NCBI GenBank assembly: GCA_041745295.1
Contig: JBGTJE010000040.1
Location: 1 to 64,000 of the forward strand
DNA: 64,000 bases
Source: JANMEB01 sp041745295
GTDB lineage: Bacteria > Planctomycetota > Planctomycetia > Pirellulales > Pirellulaceae
Direction: 5' to 3'
Part shown: in pieces, positions 25,540 to 34,119 of the stretch
How positions within the stretch are numbered: the stretch's first letter is position 1
Layout: every line of letters begins with the position of its first letter
The notes under the pieces: generated by a model
Databases searched by the model: none
Told to the model about the DNA's origin: nothing
What the model saw: only the letters and a program-made list of their open reading frames with translations
Made by a program: the position numbers and the translations under genes

Positions 25540-25656
25540 AAATAATCATTGCATGGTTGCTCGCATATCAAGCTCTATGCGATGGATCAATATTACCAAG
25601 CCGCGCGCAGCTTGAAAAGTTTTGATTTTTGCAGTTTGGTATCGCCGATTACGACG

Positions 25657-26160
25657 TCAGTCTGCCGGTGAAACTTCGGCCGCAAGGAACACAGAAACAC
25701 GATCGCCGACGCGAATGGATCCGGACTGATGTACGCGGGCCGTGATTCCCCCGTGTCCGCGCATTGCGTTGAATCCTCCCGGACCCAGGTTTTCTTCCAT
25801 CCTGCGGCACGGATCGCAATCCCCCGTGCCGAATAAAATGGCGGACCCGATTTGAAAGTAATGGTTCTTGAGCGATTGCAGGTTGATCCCCGACACGACG
25901 ATGTTGCGCCGCAATAGGCCCGGATCGATTGGTTCGCGAGCCAGAATACCGGCCATAGCTTGCAGATGTTCGAACTGAATCAAGGTGACTTGACGCGTCT
26001 TGCTTGTCCCACCCTTGAATCGATCACCGGACAAACCGTGCTGTTCATCGACTTCGACTTGGTTCACGACGGTTAGAGGCTGGACCCGCGCTGGGCGGAC
26101 CCCGATCCAACGGACTTCGCCAATTTGCGGAATCGTCGAAAGAAGGTCTTGGTATTCCAT
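25657..26160 (-). CDS. MOSC-domain protein
   Basis: The 167-residue product is a single MOSC domain (the C-terminal domain of molybdenum cofactor sulfurases, also found in YiiM/YuaD-type proteins). Seen: GEVRWIGVRPARVQPLT, HGLSGDRFKG, RQVTLIQFEHLQAMAGI, LLRRNIVVSGINL, and the conserved cysteine in GDCDPCRRMEENLG. The domain binds sulfur-carrying cofactor through that cysteine; the substrate is unknown. It has no beta-barrel N-terminal domain, which fits the standalone class. It stands alone, with REPs upstream of its neighbour and a repeat pair just upstream. Confidence 0.88.
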   Translation of the reverse strand: MEYQDLLSTIPQIGEVRWIGVRPARVQPLTVVNQVEVDEQHGLSGDRFKGGTSKTRQVTLIQFEHLQAMAGILAREPIDPGLLRRNIVVSGINLQSLKNHYFQIGSAILFGTGDCDPCRRMEENLGPGGFNAMRGHGGITARVHQSGSIRVGDRVSVFLAAEVSPAD

Positions 26161-26196
26161 CGAATTCCCATTGGAAAAATCGAATCAAAAAATTGA

Positions 26197-26269
26197 ACCA
26201 CGGATAAAACGAGGAATGGAATGCTCCCGCCCTACTTTTCTTATCCATGCCATCCGTGAAATCCGTGGT
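26197..26269. repeat. Imperfect inverted repeat in intergenic region
   Basis: ACCACGGAT (26197-26205) faces ATCCGTGGT (26261-26269), with a further ATCCGTG inside. Rest of 26161-26536 shows no gene. Confidence 0.5.
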
Positions 26270-26536
26270 CGATTTTCTTGACTGCTGCGACAAGTATTCG
26301 CGACGACTGACATTGTACAGAGCAGATCTCGCCGAGCCGATCGGCCTGGATGAAGGTCTCGCATTCGCGACGATTTTCGCTACTTGCCAGTCGAGATCGA
26401 CTGTGCCATATTGCGGTCTGAAACCGACAGCGCTGGCGCGGGTGTGATCACGTTTCGCGTATTGGCCGCCCCAAAACACCCCACCGCAAGCGCTTTTTTC
26501 ATTGACCGAAAATCGCTTTGGCGCAAGGTGTGATTC

Positions 26537-28633
26537 ATGGGGAAGAATAACGTCGATTCCATTCGCAATATTGTTTTGTGCGGTCACGGATCGTCGGGCA
26601 AAACAACGATCGCGGATAATTTCCTGGCTTTGACCAAGGCGGTCAGTGCGGTCCCCAGCGTGGACGCGGGGACCAGCGTCTGCGATTTTGACCCCGAAGA
26701 AAAGCAGCACAAGTACTCGATCGAAGCGGCCTCGGTACACTTCGATTACAACGGCAAAACCTTCCATCTAATCGATACGCCTGGATATCCGGACTTTATC
26801 GGGCAAGCCATTTGCGGATTGCATGCGGTCGAGACCGCGCTCATCGTGATCAACGCGCATTCGGGGATCGAAGTCAACACGCGGCGCGTATTCGACGAAG
26901 CTGGAAAGCTCGGCTTGGGCCGCATGATCGTCATCAACAAGATGGACGACGACAACGTCGACTTTGCCAAGTTGCTCGGCGCAATCCGTGAGATGTGGGG
27001 AGCGCGTTGCGTTCTGTTGAATGTCCCGATCGGCCATGGCGCGAACTTCAAAGGAGTTGTCAGCACGCTCAACGTGCCCGCCAACACGGCCGGGGCACTC
27101 GTCGATCCCAAGGAAATCAGCGAACCGCTGATCGAATCGATCATCGAGGTCGACGAGGCCGTCATGGAAAAGTATTTCGAAGGGCAAAAGCCCACCGACG
27201 AAGAGCTTTCCAAACTCATCGTGCGGGCGGTTCGCAGCGGCACACTGGTCCCGATCGTATGCTGCTCGGCCAAAACGCAAGCCGGATTGACCGAAGTACT
27301 GGACGCCGTTGGCTTTTGTGGGTTGTCCCCTCGCGACTTGCCGCGCCGGGGAACCAAAGACGGCAAAGAAATTGAGATTACTACTGACTATCCGGGATTG
27401 GTCGCGCAGGTCTTTCGAACCCGCATCGACCCGTTCGTGCAAAAGCTAAGCTTCATTCGCGTCTTTTCCGGGACCATGAAACGCGACGATCAAGCCCACC
27501 TCTCGACCGCGCGGAAAGCCGCCAAGCTCACGCCAACCCTACGCGTGCAAGGTGAAAAAACCGAACCGCTCGAATCGGCCGGACCGGGCGACATCATCGC
27601 GCTGGCCAAAATGGAGGACCTGCACACCGGAACCGTGTTGGGGGATGTGCTGCTTCCGAAAATGGTGTTCCCGACTCCGATGGTGGGCTTAGCCGTTACT
27701 CCCAAGAGCCGCAACGATGAGACGAAGCTCTCCGGTGCGCTGCATAAGATCGTGGAAGAGGATCCGACGTTTCGTTTGGATCGCGACGCCCAAACGAAGG
27801 AACTTGTCGTCACCGGAATGAGCGAATTGCACTTGACGCTCGTTCGCGAAAAGCTGCATCGCCGCGACAAACTGGACGTCGAAACGAAACAGCCGCGGAT
27901 CGCCTTCCGCGAGACGATTCAAGGAGAAGCCGAAGGAATGTATCGGCACAAGAAACAGTCTGGCGGCCGAGGCCAATTCGGCGAAGTCCACATTCGCATG
28001 TACCCTCTCCCACGCAACACGAATATCCAAGAGTACGCCGTAAAGGCTCGATTTCCTTCCATGCGCGAGACGCACTACGACGAAAAATCGAACTTTTTGT
28101 GGATCGATTCGATTGTCGGCGGTTCCATCCCAGGCAACTTCTTGCCGGCCATCGGCAAAGGCTTTGCCGAGCGAATCGAGGGGGGCGTGATTGCCGGCTA
28201 TCCGGTCCAAGATCTGTGCGTCGAAGTTCACTTTGGAAAATACCACGACGTCGACAGCAGCGAAGCCGCATTTAAAACGGCCGCGCGACATGCCTTTAAG
28301 CAAGTCTTTGAGAAAGCCCGCCCCAGTTTGCTCGAACCAATTGTCAAGATGAACATCACGATTCCCGAATCCCACGTCGGCGACATCTACAGCGACATGT
28401 CGGGCCGCGGCGGCCGCGTCTCGGGCAGCGATTCCGCCGGCGGCGGCTTTACGACCGTCCATTGCGAAGTCCCGCTGCGCGACGTGATCACCTACGCTCG
28501 CTCGCTGTCGAGCATGACCGGTGGCCTGGGGAGCTACACCATGGACTTCAGCCACTACGACGTCATGCCCTCGAACGTCCAACACGAAGTCATCGCCAAA
28601 GCCGCCCACAAGGACGAAGAGGAAGAAGGGTAA
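26537..28633 (+). CDS. Elongation factor G paralogue (EF-G-like GTPase)
   Basis: The 698-residue product has all five GTPase motifs: GHGSSGKT (16-23), a switch region DPEEKQHKYSIEAAS, DTPGYPDF (80-87), NKMD (134-137) and the G5 block CCSAKT. Domains II to V follow, including RGQFGEVHIRMYP and a GDIYSDMSGRGGRVSGSD block of domain V. The P-loop is GHGSSGKT, not the GHVDAGKT of canonical EF-G, and the effector-loop threonine area differs, which is typical of the secondary EF-G-like group. It may act in recycling, or in an unusual growth state. No ribosomal-protein genes surround it, unlike the canonical fusA. Confidence 0.9.
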   Translation: MGKNNVDSIRNIVLCGHGSSGKTTIADNFLALTKAVSAVPSVDAGTSVCDFDPEEKQHKYSIEAASVHFDYNGKTFHLIDTPGYPDFIGQAICGLHAVETALIVINAHSGIEVNTRRVFDEAGKLGLGRMIVINKMDDDNVDFAKLLGAIREMWGARCVLLNVPIGHGANFKGVVSTLNVPANTAGALVDPKEISEPLIESIIEVDEAVMEKYFEGQKPTDEELSKLIVRAVRSGTLVPIVCCSAKTQAGLTEVLDAVGFCGLSPRDLPRRGTKDGKEIEITTDYPGLVAQVFRTRIDPFVQKLSFIRVFSGTMKRDDQAHLSTARKAAKLTPTLRVQGEKTEPLESAGPGDIIALAKMEDLHTGTVLGDVLLPKMVFPTPMVGLAVTPKSRNDETKLSGALHKIVEEDPTFRLDRDAQTKELVVTGMSELHLTLVREKLHRRDKLDVETKQPRIAFRETIQGEAEGMYRHKKQSGGRGQFGEVHIRMYPLPRNTNIQEYAVKARFPSMRETHYDEKSNFLWIDSIVGGSIPGNFLPAIGKGFAERIEGGVIAGYPVQDLCVEVHFGKYHDVDSSEAAFKTAARHAFKQVFEKARPSLLEPIVKMNITIPESHVGDIYSDMSGRGGRVSGSDSAGGGFTTVHCEVPLRDVITYARSLSSMTGGLGSYTMDFSHYDVMPSNVQHEVIAKAAHKDEEEEG

Positions 28634-28706
28634 GAAATTAGGAATTACGAATTAGGAATTACGTATTGAAGAAGTGACTCGTCGCGCACTCTCGGGAGAT
28701 GAGCCT

Positions 28707-28757
28707 CGTTCCCACGCTCCGCGTGGGAACGCACTGTCTTGGAGGCTCCGCCTCCCT
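28707..28757. repeat. REP family B double palindrome
   Basis: GTTCCCACGCTCCGCGTGGGAAC, spacer GCACTGTCTT, then GGAGGCTCCGCCTCC. It lies upstream of the RAYT at 28841 and matches the reverse complement of 29411-29464. Confidence 0.9.
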
Positions 28758-28840
28758 CCTTGCTATTAATATCATGACCAAACGAGTCCCGTGTCTGACG
28801 GATAACTTTGGCAACAATTTCACTGTCCGGAGTTGTTGCC

Positions 28841-29377
28841 ATGACACGCACTCGCTATCGTTTTTGCGACGATTTTCTGCCGCACTTCATGACGGACACT
28901 GTCGTCGCTTGGCTTCCTGTTTTTGCCCAGCCCGATTTTACAATTACCGTTCTCGATAGCTGGCGATTCTTGCAGCGCGAACGTGAGATTGACATTCTGG
29001 GTTGGGTGATCTTGGAAAATCACTTGCATTGGGTGGCTGTTGGACCGCAACTTGGTAAACGTGTCGCTGAATTCAAATCGTTTACGGCGACTTCGATCAT
29101 CAAGCAAATGCAGGCATGGGGGTTTAAGACCCCATTGCAGGAGCTTGCTTATTTCAAGCAGTCACACAAAAGCGACCGTGAGCATCAGCTCTGGCAAGAA
29201 GGGAGTCATCCGCAAGCCTTTGAGACTGACGGTGTTATTCTGCAAAAGCTGGAGTACGCTCATTACAACCCGGTGCGCCGAGGGTACGTGGACGATCCGA
29301 TTCATTGGCGGTATTCAAGCGCCCGAACATACGCCGGCCTGCCAGGATTGCTTGATGTTTGCACGGATTGGCTGTAG
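28841..29377 (+). CDS. REP-associated tyrosine transposase (RAYT, family B)
   Basis: The ATG at 28841 gives a 178-residue product with the HUH site in LENHLHWVAV (His61, His63) and the nucleophile block EYAHYNPVRRGYV (Tyr139) followed by HWRYSSARTYAG. It differs clearly from the RAYT at 23.6 kb and is bracketed by a different palindrome family: double palindromes at 28707-28757 and, in inverse orientation, 29411-29486. The pattern is that of a REP-RAYT unit (REPtron). Catalytic residues are intact. Confidence 0.9.
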   Translation: MTRTRYRFCDDFLPHFMTDTVVAWLPVFAQPDFTITVLDSWRFLQREREIDILGWVILENHLHWVAVGPQLGKRVAEFKSFTATSIIKQMQAWGFKTPLQELAYFKQSHKSDREHQLWQEGSHPQAFETDGVILQKLEYAHYNPVRRGYVDDPIHWRYSSARTYAGLPGLLDVCTDWL

Positions 29378-29410
29378 GTGTAAAGGCGTGGTGAATTGAG
29401 ATGCAAAAAA

Positions 29411-29486
29411 AGGGAGGCGGAGCCTCCAAGACAGTGCGTTCCCACGCGGGAGCGTGGGAACGAGGGCCCGGCGAGCGTGGGAACGA
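29411..29486. repeat. REP family B double palindrome (inverted copy) plus a partial copy
   Basis: GGAGGCGGAGCCTCC, spacer AAGACAGTGC, GTTCCCACGCGGGAGCGTGGGAAC; a further partial GAGCGTGGGAACGAG follows at 29473. Confidence 0.9.
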
Positions 29487-29490
29487 GGGG

Positions 29491-30795
29491 TTACGTTTTG
29501 GTAAGCGCCGCCAATCGTTTCGCAAGCTCCTCCAGCATTAGGTCATTGCAGCTGCCCGGAGAGATGCGGGCCGAGATGCTCTGCTCGGGCGTGCGACGAG
29601 CTAGTTCGCTGGGATCGATCGGTTGTCGATACGAGTCGCGAAATGCCATGCCGTCAAATTGAACACGATCGAGGGCCACGTCGGTGGCGTACATGTCGGG
29701 TGAAATCGCAGCCCGCATCCGCTCGGCTTGAAACTGCAAACCATGGACCAGCTCGGGCACGAACTGCAGCCCACGCAACGAACTCTCGATCGCGCGGATC
29801 GTGGCGGCTTTGGAAAGTTGTAAATCGCGGTGATAACCCGCGGGCAACGACAACAATGCCTGGACTTCGCTCATGGCGCCTTGCACGACAGCGTGTTGTC
29901 CTCGCAGCAACTCGACCGTATCGGGATTGGATTTATTGGGCATCAAGGAGGAGCCGGTAGTGAATTGGCTGGGCAGACGCACAAAATCGAACTCTTGGCA
30001 AGTGAATAAGCTTAGATCCCAGGCAAGTCGTCGCAGTGTCAGAGTTGCTTGAGCGAAACAGGCTAAGACCTGTAACTCGAACTGCCCGCGGCTGTTTTGC
30101 ACATAGATCGGGTTGATTTGCAGTCGGTCGAAATTCAGTTCCTCCGCAACACCCTCACGGTCCAGCGGAAGATTTACACCGTAGCCGGCCGCCGTTCCAA
30201 GCGGTGAAGTATTGAGCCAGTGCCGCGTGAGCCTCGCCAATTCAGCCGTGTCGATCAAGGCCTCGGCGTAGGCTGCCAGCCAAAGCTCGACGGTTGACGG
30301 GACCGCGCGTTGCAAGTGCGTATAACCCGGCATCGGCGTTCGCTCCGTTTGCCCGGCCCGTTCAAGCAACGCACCGGCAGACCGGGCGCAGATGTGACCC
30401 AGCCGATCGAGCGCGGCTCGCAAGTACATTCGAAGCGCGACTTGGACTTGGTCGTTGCGGCTGCGCCCGGTGTGAATTTTGCCGCCCACATCGCCCAGCC
30501 TTTGCACCAGCCAAGACTCGATCGCCGAATGCACGTCTTCAAACGGCGGCTCCAGCCGCAACGTACCGGCGCGAAAAGCCTTCAACAATTCGGTCAGTTC
30601 GGAGGTCAGTAAGTCGCACTCATCGTCGGGCAGAATTCCGATGCGCTGCAAACCCCGAGCGTGCGCCTGCGACGCGAGGATGTCGTACTCGAACAAATAG
30701 CGATCCCAGTGCAGGTCATCGCCGCTGAGGAATTGCTGTAGCTCTGCGTCCGGTCGGTCGGGTTGATTCGATTTGGACCATAAGAAATCAGTCAT
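29491..30795 (-). CDS. argH: Argininosuccinate lyase
   Basis: The last step of arginine synthesis: argininosuccinate to arginine and fumarate. The 434-residue product from ATG 30795 contains the family blocks KIHTGRSRNDQVQVALRMYL, GYTHLQRAVPSTVELWL, and the flexible signature loop GSSLMPNKSNPD with its catalytic serine. It overlaps the upstream argC end by eight bases, so a longer in-frame start (30825) would lie deep in argC and is less likely. It is the last gene of the minus-strand arginine unit, followed by a REP family B repeat. Length is a little short of the usual 455-465, at the C-terminus. Confidence 0.95.
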   Translation of the reverse strand: MTDFLWSKSNQPDRPDAELQQFLSGDDLHWDRYLFEYDILASQAHARGLQRIGILPDDECDLLTSELTELLKAFRAGTLRLEPPFEDVHSAIESWLVQRLGDVGGKIHTGRSRNDQVQVALRMYLRAALDRLGHICARSAGALLERAGQTERTPMPGYTHLQRAVPSTVELWLAAYAEALIDTAELARLTRHWLNTSPLGTAAGYGVNLPLDREGVAEELNFDRLQINPIYVQNSRGQFELQVLACFAQATLTLRRLAWDLSLFTCQEFDFVRLPSQFTTGSSLMPNKSNPDTVELLRGQHAVVQGAMSEVQALLSLPAGYHRDLQLSKAATIRAIESSLRGLQFVPELVHGLQFQAERMRAAISPDMYATDVALDRVQFDGMAFRDSYRQPIDPSELARRTPEQSISARISPGSCNDLMLEELAKRLAALTKT

Positions 30796-31732
30796 GGGCA
30801 ATCCCGAAATGGTGCTCGAATCCACACATTAAATTGACGTTTTGAATGGCTTGGGTGGCGGCCCCTTTAGATAAATTGTCAAGCGCTGCGACGACGACCC
30901 AGCGCGTCGGATCGTCCGGATCGCATTGCAACCCGCCGACGCGGCAGAGCGGGGTTTTGAGGACTTGCTGAATCTCGGGGATCGCTTCGTCGTAGATGAG
31001 AAAAGGGTGATCTGCGAAAAAGTCGCGAAACCGATTGTGCAATTGTTTTTCAGTCAGCTCGCGATCGAGCTGTAAACTCAGCGTGAGCGAGATCCCCCGA
31101 AAAAACGCCGCCACGTGCGGCAGTAAGCGGACCCGATGGCCCAAGTGCCGTTCGATTTCCAATTCGTGGGAGTGTTCGATCAGTTGATAGGGCATCAGAT
31201 TGTCCGCCAGCTTTTGCGGGTCGTTGCGCGGCGAGGGAGTTCGCCCCGCGCCGCTATACCCCGAAACCCCGAACGCCAGCACTGGCTCGTTTAAGTATTC
31301 ACGAATCGGCCAGAGGGCCAATTGAACGCCGGTCGCGTAACAACCCGGATTGGCCACGCAGCGACTCGCTGCGATTTGCGGCGCGAAGAGTTCAGTGAGC
31401 CCGTATTGCCAGTTTGGATCGCAACGATAATCCGCACTGACATCCAGCAACTTGGCGCCGGCGTTTCTCAACGGCTCGGCAAAGGCTTGGGCCTCACCGT
31501 TACCCAGGGCGAGGATCCAGACGTCGGCCTTTTGCTCCGCGAGAGTTTGCGGATCGGCGGGCTGAAACGTCAATCCGAGCGCGGACCATTCGGGATATTC
31601 ATCCGCGAGTTTCCGGCCGGCAAGCGATTGGGACGCGAGGCAGGTCAACTCCAAGCTCGGATGGTTTGCCAGGCAGCGAATGATCTCTTGCCCCACGTAA
31701 CCGCGCCCACCGACGAGGCCGACACTAGGCAT
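30788..31732 (-). CDS. argC: N-acetyl-gamma-glutamyl-phosphate reductase
   Basis: Reduces acetylglutamyl phosphate to the semialdehyde with NADPH. The 314-residue protein begins SVGLVGGRGYVGQEIIR (nucleotide-binding motif) and carries the catalytic cysteine in CVANPGCYATGVQLAL, with a later GVSGYSGAGRTPSP and the histidine in LPHVAAFFRGI. It overlaps the preceding kinase/synthase gene by eight bases and argH by eight, so translation is chained. It belongs to the short class also present in Xanthomonadales. Confidence 0.95.
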   Translation of the reverse strand: MPSVGLVGGRGYVGQEIIRCLANHPSLELTCLASQSLAGRKLADEYPEWSALGLTFQPADPQTLAEQKADVWILALGNGEAQAFAEPLRNAGAKLLDVSADYRCDPNWQYGLTELFAPQIAASRCVANPGCYATGVQLALWPIREYLNEPVLAFGVSGYSGAGRTPSPRNDPQKLADNLMPYQLIEHSHELEIERHLGHRVRLLPHVAAFFRGISLTLSLQLDRELTEKQLHNRFRDFFADHPFLIYDEAIPEIQQVLKTPLCRVGGLQCDPDDPTRWVVVAALDNLSKGAATQAIQNVNLMCGFEHHFGIAHD

Positions 31733-33053
31733 TCTGCAACTCCGATGTCAGAAATTGTCGCCGCGAAAAAGCGTCTTGCGTGCAGCGCTCGAATGCGTCG
31801 AAGTCGGTCAATCCATAATGGAAAATGAGCCAAGGCGAACGTCGGGCCACGCCGTCGGACTCGCGCAAATACCAAGAGTTAATCGGGTTCGTTTCGCGCG
31901 ACCGCCAATACAATTTTTGATAGTGGCTGCGAATCACGTTCCACAGTGCGGCTCCCAGCCCCTCGCCTTGGGCCTCAGGCGTGACGACGAATTTATCGAG
32001 GTAGGGGATCCCGTCGATCCCTTGCGCTATTACCGCCGCCGCGCGCTTCGTCTCAGACCAAATTACTCGGTTCAAATGCAAGTGTTCAAAGTAGGCGTCA
32101 TCGAGTTCGCGACCAAAGCACGTTTCGATCAGCGCGTGCAATTGCTTGCGGTTGAGCGAATCGAGGTCGCTGACTTGATGAAAGGATTCACCGTCGCGGA
32201 TCAGCGTTCCCGCGCCGCCGTAGGTGAACAATTCGCGCGTCAAATGCTCGGCCGATGTAATCGAGATCGAGGAAGCGCTCGATAGCTGATCGAGCAGTTG
32301 TTTGATCTCCTGCAATTTGAGCCGCATTCCCGAATGGACCCAAGGAGCCGCCATAAGATTTTCGTACTCGGTCGCCAAGTTGATCGCCGAAATGATTTGG
32401 CCTTGCGCATCGAGCAGTCCGCCGGTCGGCGTTAGAAACACGATCTTTTGCGGCCGAATTGCCAAAATCAGCGCGCGAGCCGCCGTGTCGGCATTGACGT
32501 TAAGGACTTGGCCTGCGGATGTTTCACCCAAGCAGGACACCACCGGCACGGCTTCACTTTCGATTGCCGACTTGATCGACTCGAGATGGACTCGCACGAC
32601 TCGTCCGACCAAACCCAGCTTGCCGGGGTTTTCGTACTCACATTCAAACACGCCGTGTTGGATCGAGCGGGCGCGAACGCCGAGCCCGTCCAAGCCTTCC
32701 ACGATTCGCAGATTCTCCCGATAGATCACCGGCCGAACGACGGCCATCGCCTCGGGCGATGTAATCCGCTGGCCCTCGACCGTCGAACATTCAATCTTGG
32801 CTTCCGCCAAGGCCTCGGTGAGTTGCGGACCGGCGCCGTGCAAGACGATCGGGATCAAACCGACTTCGTGCAAAAACGCCAACGCCGCGCACAATTCCTT
32901 GAGCTGCGAACGGATGATTTCGCCGCCGACCTTGATCACCGCGAACTGCGAGGTGTCGCCACTTCTAAAGCGGCGTAAATACTCGCGGGCTTCGCGGCTG
33001 CTGCCGAGCTGACTCAAGAGCTGGATGATAATGTTGCGGGTATTAGTCGGCAT
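31725..33053 (-). CDS. argB: Bifunctional N-acetylglutamate kinase / synthase
   Basis: The 442-residue protein joins an amino-acid kinase domain (about 35-290; FAVIKVGGEII, PIVLHGAGPQL, LNVNADTAARAL, MRLKLQEIKQLLD) to a GNAT/DUF619 acetyltransferase domain (about 300-442; YLDKFVVTPEAQGEGLGAALW, NSWYLRESDGV). This is the vertebrate-like NAGS-NAGK type described in Xanthomonas and Xylella: one protein makes N-acetylglutamate and phosphorylates it. The name argB/argA is used for such fusions. It overlaps the upstream deacetylase by eleven bases and argC by eight. It replaces separate argA/argJ and argB. Confidence 0.9.
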   Translation of the reverse strand: MPTNTRNIIIQLLSQLGSSREAREYLRRFRSGDTSQFAVIKVGGEIIRSQLKELCAALAFLHEVGLIPIVLHGAGPQLTEALAEAKIECSTVEGQRITSPEAMAVVRPVIYRENLRIVEGLDGLGVRARSIQHGVFECEYENPGKLGLVGRVVRVHLESIKSAIESEAVPVVSCLGETSAGQVLNVNADTAARALILAIRPQKIVFLTPTGGLLDAQGQIISAINLATEYENLMAAPWVHSGMRLKLQEIKQLLDQLSSASSISITSAEHLTRELFTYGGAGTLIRDGESFHQVSDLDSLNRKQLHALIETCFGRELDDAYFEHLHLNRVIWSETKRAAAVIAQGIDGIPYLDKFVVTPEAQGEGLGAALWNVIRSHYQKLYWRSRETNPINSWYLRESDGVARRSPWLIFHYGLTDFDAFERCTQDAFSRRQFLTSELQNA

Positions 33054-34119
33054 GGGCGATCCGTGAATAATGATCGTAGACCAATTTCAATTGGTCTAGC
33101 GCGACCCACTCGCCAGCCGAATGGGCTTGGGCGATGTCCCCCGGCCCTAACACAATGGCCGGCCAACCGTGATGAGAAAATAGCGACGCCTCGCTCCAGA
33201 AGTCGACGTCGGGGGCGCAGGTCAGCGACATGTCCGCCACCCATTGTTGAGCCTTTTGGCGCAACTGAACAGTGCTTGGCAAACTCGGTCCGAAAAAAGT
33301 CGTTTCCCAAAACGCCTCCGGCCCCTTGGCGAGAGTCGCGATCTGCGACAGCAAGGACTCGACATCTTGGCCGGGAGGGACCCGCACACTCCAGCGGACT
33401 TCAGCTTGTTCGGCGATCATGTTATTTTTCGTCCCGCCCGCGACGGTTCCCAGATTAAAACAGAAATCGACTCCCGGGCCGGCCGCGTTTTCCATCGTGG
33501 AAACAAACTGTATTGCGGCGGCGGACCATTGGATCAAATCATGAACCGCGCTGCGCCGCGAATTCTTGGAAAGCGATGTGTGGCCGGACTGACCTCGGAA
33601 CGTGCCCTGTCGCGACAGGTACCCACGATGACCCAATACCGCGTTGCCACCCGTCGGTTCCGCAACCACGACCAACTTCGGCGGCACCTCGACCGACTCG
33701 AGGAATCGCCGCACGCAGCAGGAATTGCTCCCCTCTTCATCGGTTGTAAACAACAAGCCCAGTTCGACGTCGGATTCGTCGGCCAGAGCCAGCAGGCAAG
33801 CCGCCGCGCCCTTAATGTCGCAGGCCCCCAGCCCAATCGCTCGATCGGCGGTCACTCGCAACTGAAATGGATCAGTCGCCCACTGCGATCCGGCTGGAAC
33901 CGTGTCCAAGTGGACGTTGAACAAGATCTGAGGCGTGCCTCGCCGGGCGTACCAAGCCACCCGCCCGTCGTCGAAATCACTGACTTGAATTTGAAAGTCG
34001 CGGCCGCAGATCGAATCCAAAAACTCAAACAGCCGGCTGCGCGGCGCGATCGCACGCGGTGGATTTTGCGTGTCGCAGGCGACCAACTTTGTCAAGTATT
34101 CCAAGATCTTGGGCGTCAA
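33043..34119 (-). CDS. argE: M20 deacetylase, probable N-acetylcitrulline (or N-acetylornithine) deacetylase
   Basis: A 358-residue M20-family metallopeptidase-like enzyme starting with TTG that overlaps the argG stop. Metal and catalytic motifs: NVHLDTVPAG, GLGACDIKGAAACLLAL, FTTDEEGSNS, VVAEPTGG, and a late FSHHGWPAIVLGPGDI. ArgE-type enzymes remove the N-acetyl group. In the Xanthomonas-type pathway the true substrate is N-acetylcitrulline, because the carbamoyltransferase acts on acetylornithine; the argF' gene in this cluster makes that the likely case here. It overlaps the kinase/synthase gene by eleven bases. Signal of transfer: same gene order as Xanthomonas. Confidence 0.9.
   Translation of the reverse strand: MTPKILEYLTKLVACDTQNPPRAIAPRSRLFEFLDSICGRDFQIQVSDFDDGRVAWYARRGTPQILFNVHLDTVPAGSQWATDPFQLRVTADRAIGLGACDIKGAAACLLALADESDVELGLLFTTDEEGSNSCCVRRFLESVEVPPKLVVVAEPTGGNAVLGHRGYLSRQGTFRGQSGHTSLSKNSRRSAVHDLIQWSAAAIQFVSTMENAAGPGVDFCFNLGTVAGGTKNNMIAEQAEVRWSVRVPPGQDVESLLSQIATLAKGPEAFWETTFFGPSLPSTVQLRQKAQQWVADMSLTCAPDVDFWSEASLFSHHGWPAIVLGPGDIAQAHSAGEWVALDQLKLVYDHYSRIAHAD

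Noticed and set aside
27689..28609. Minus-strand 306-codon frame opposite EF-G
   Set aside because: Antisense shadow of domains IV-V of the EF-G paralogue.
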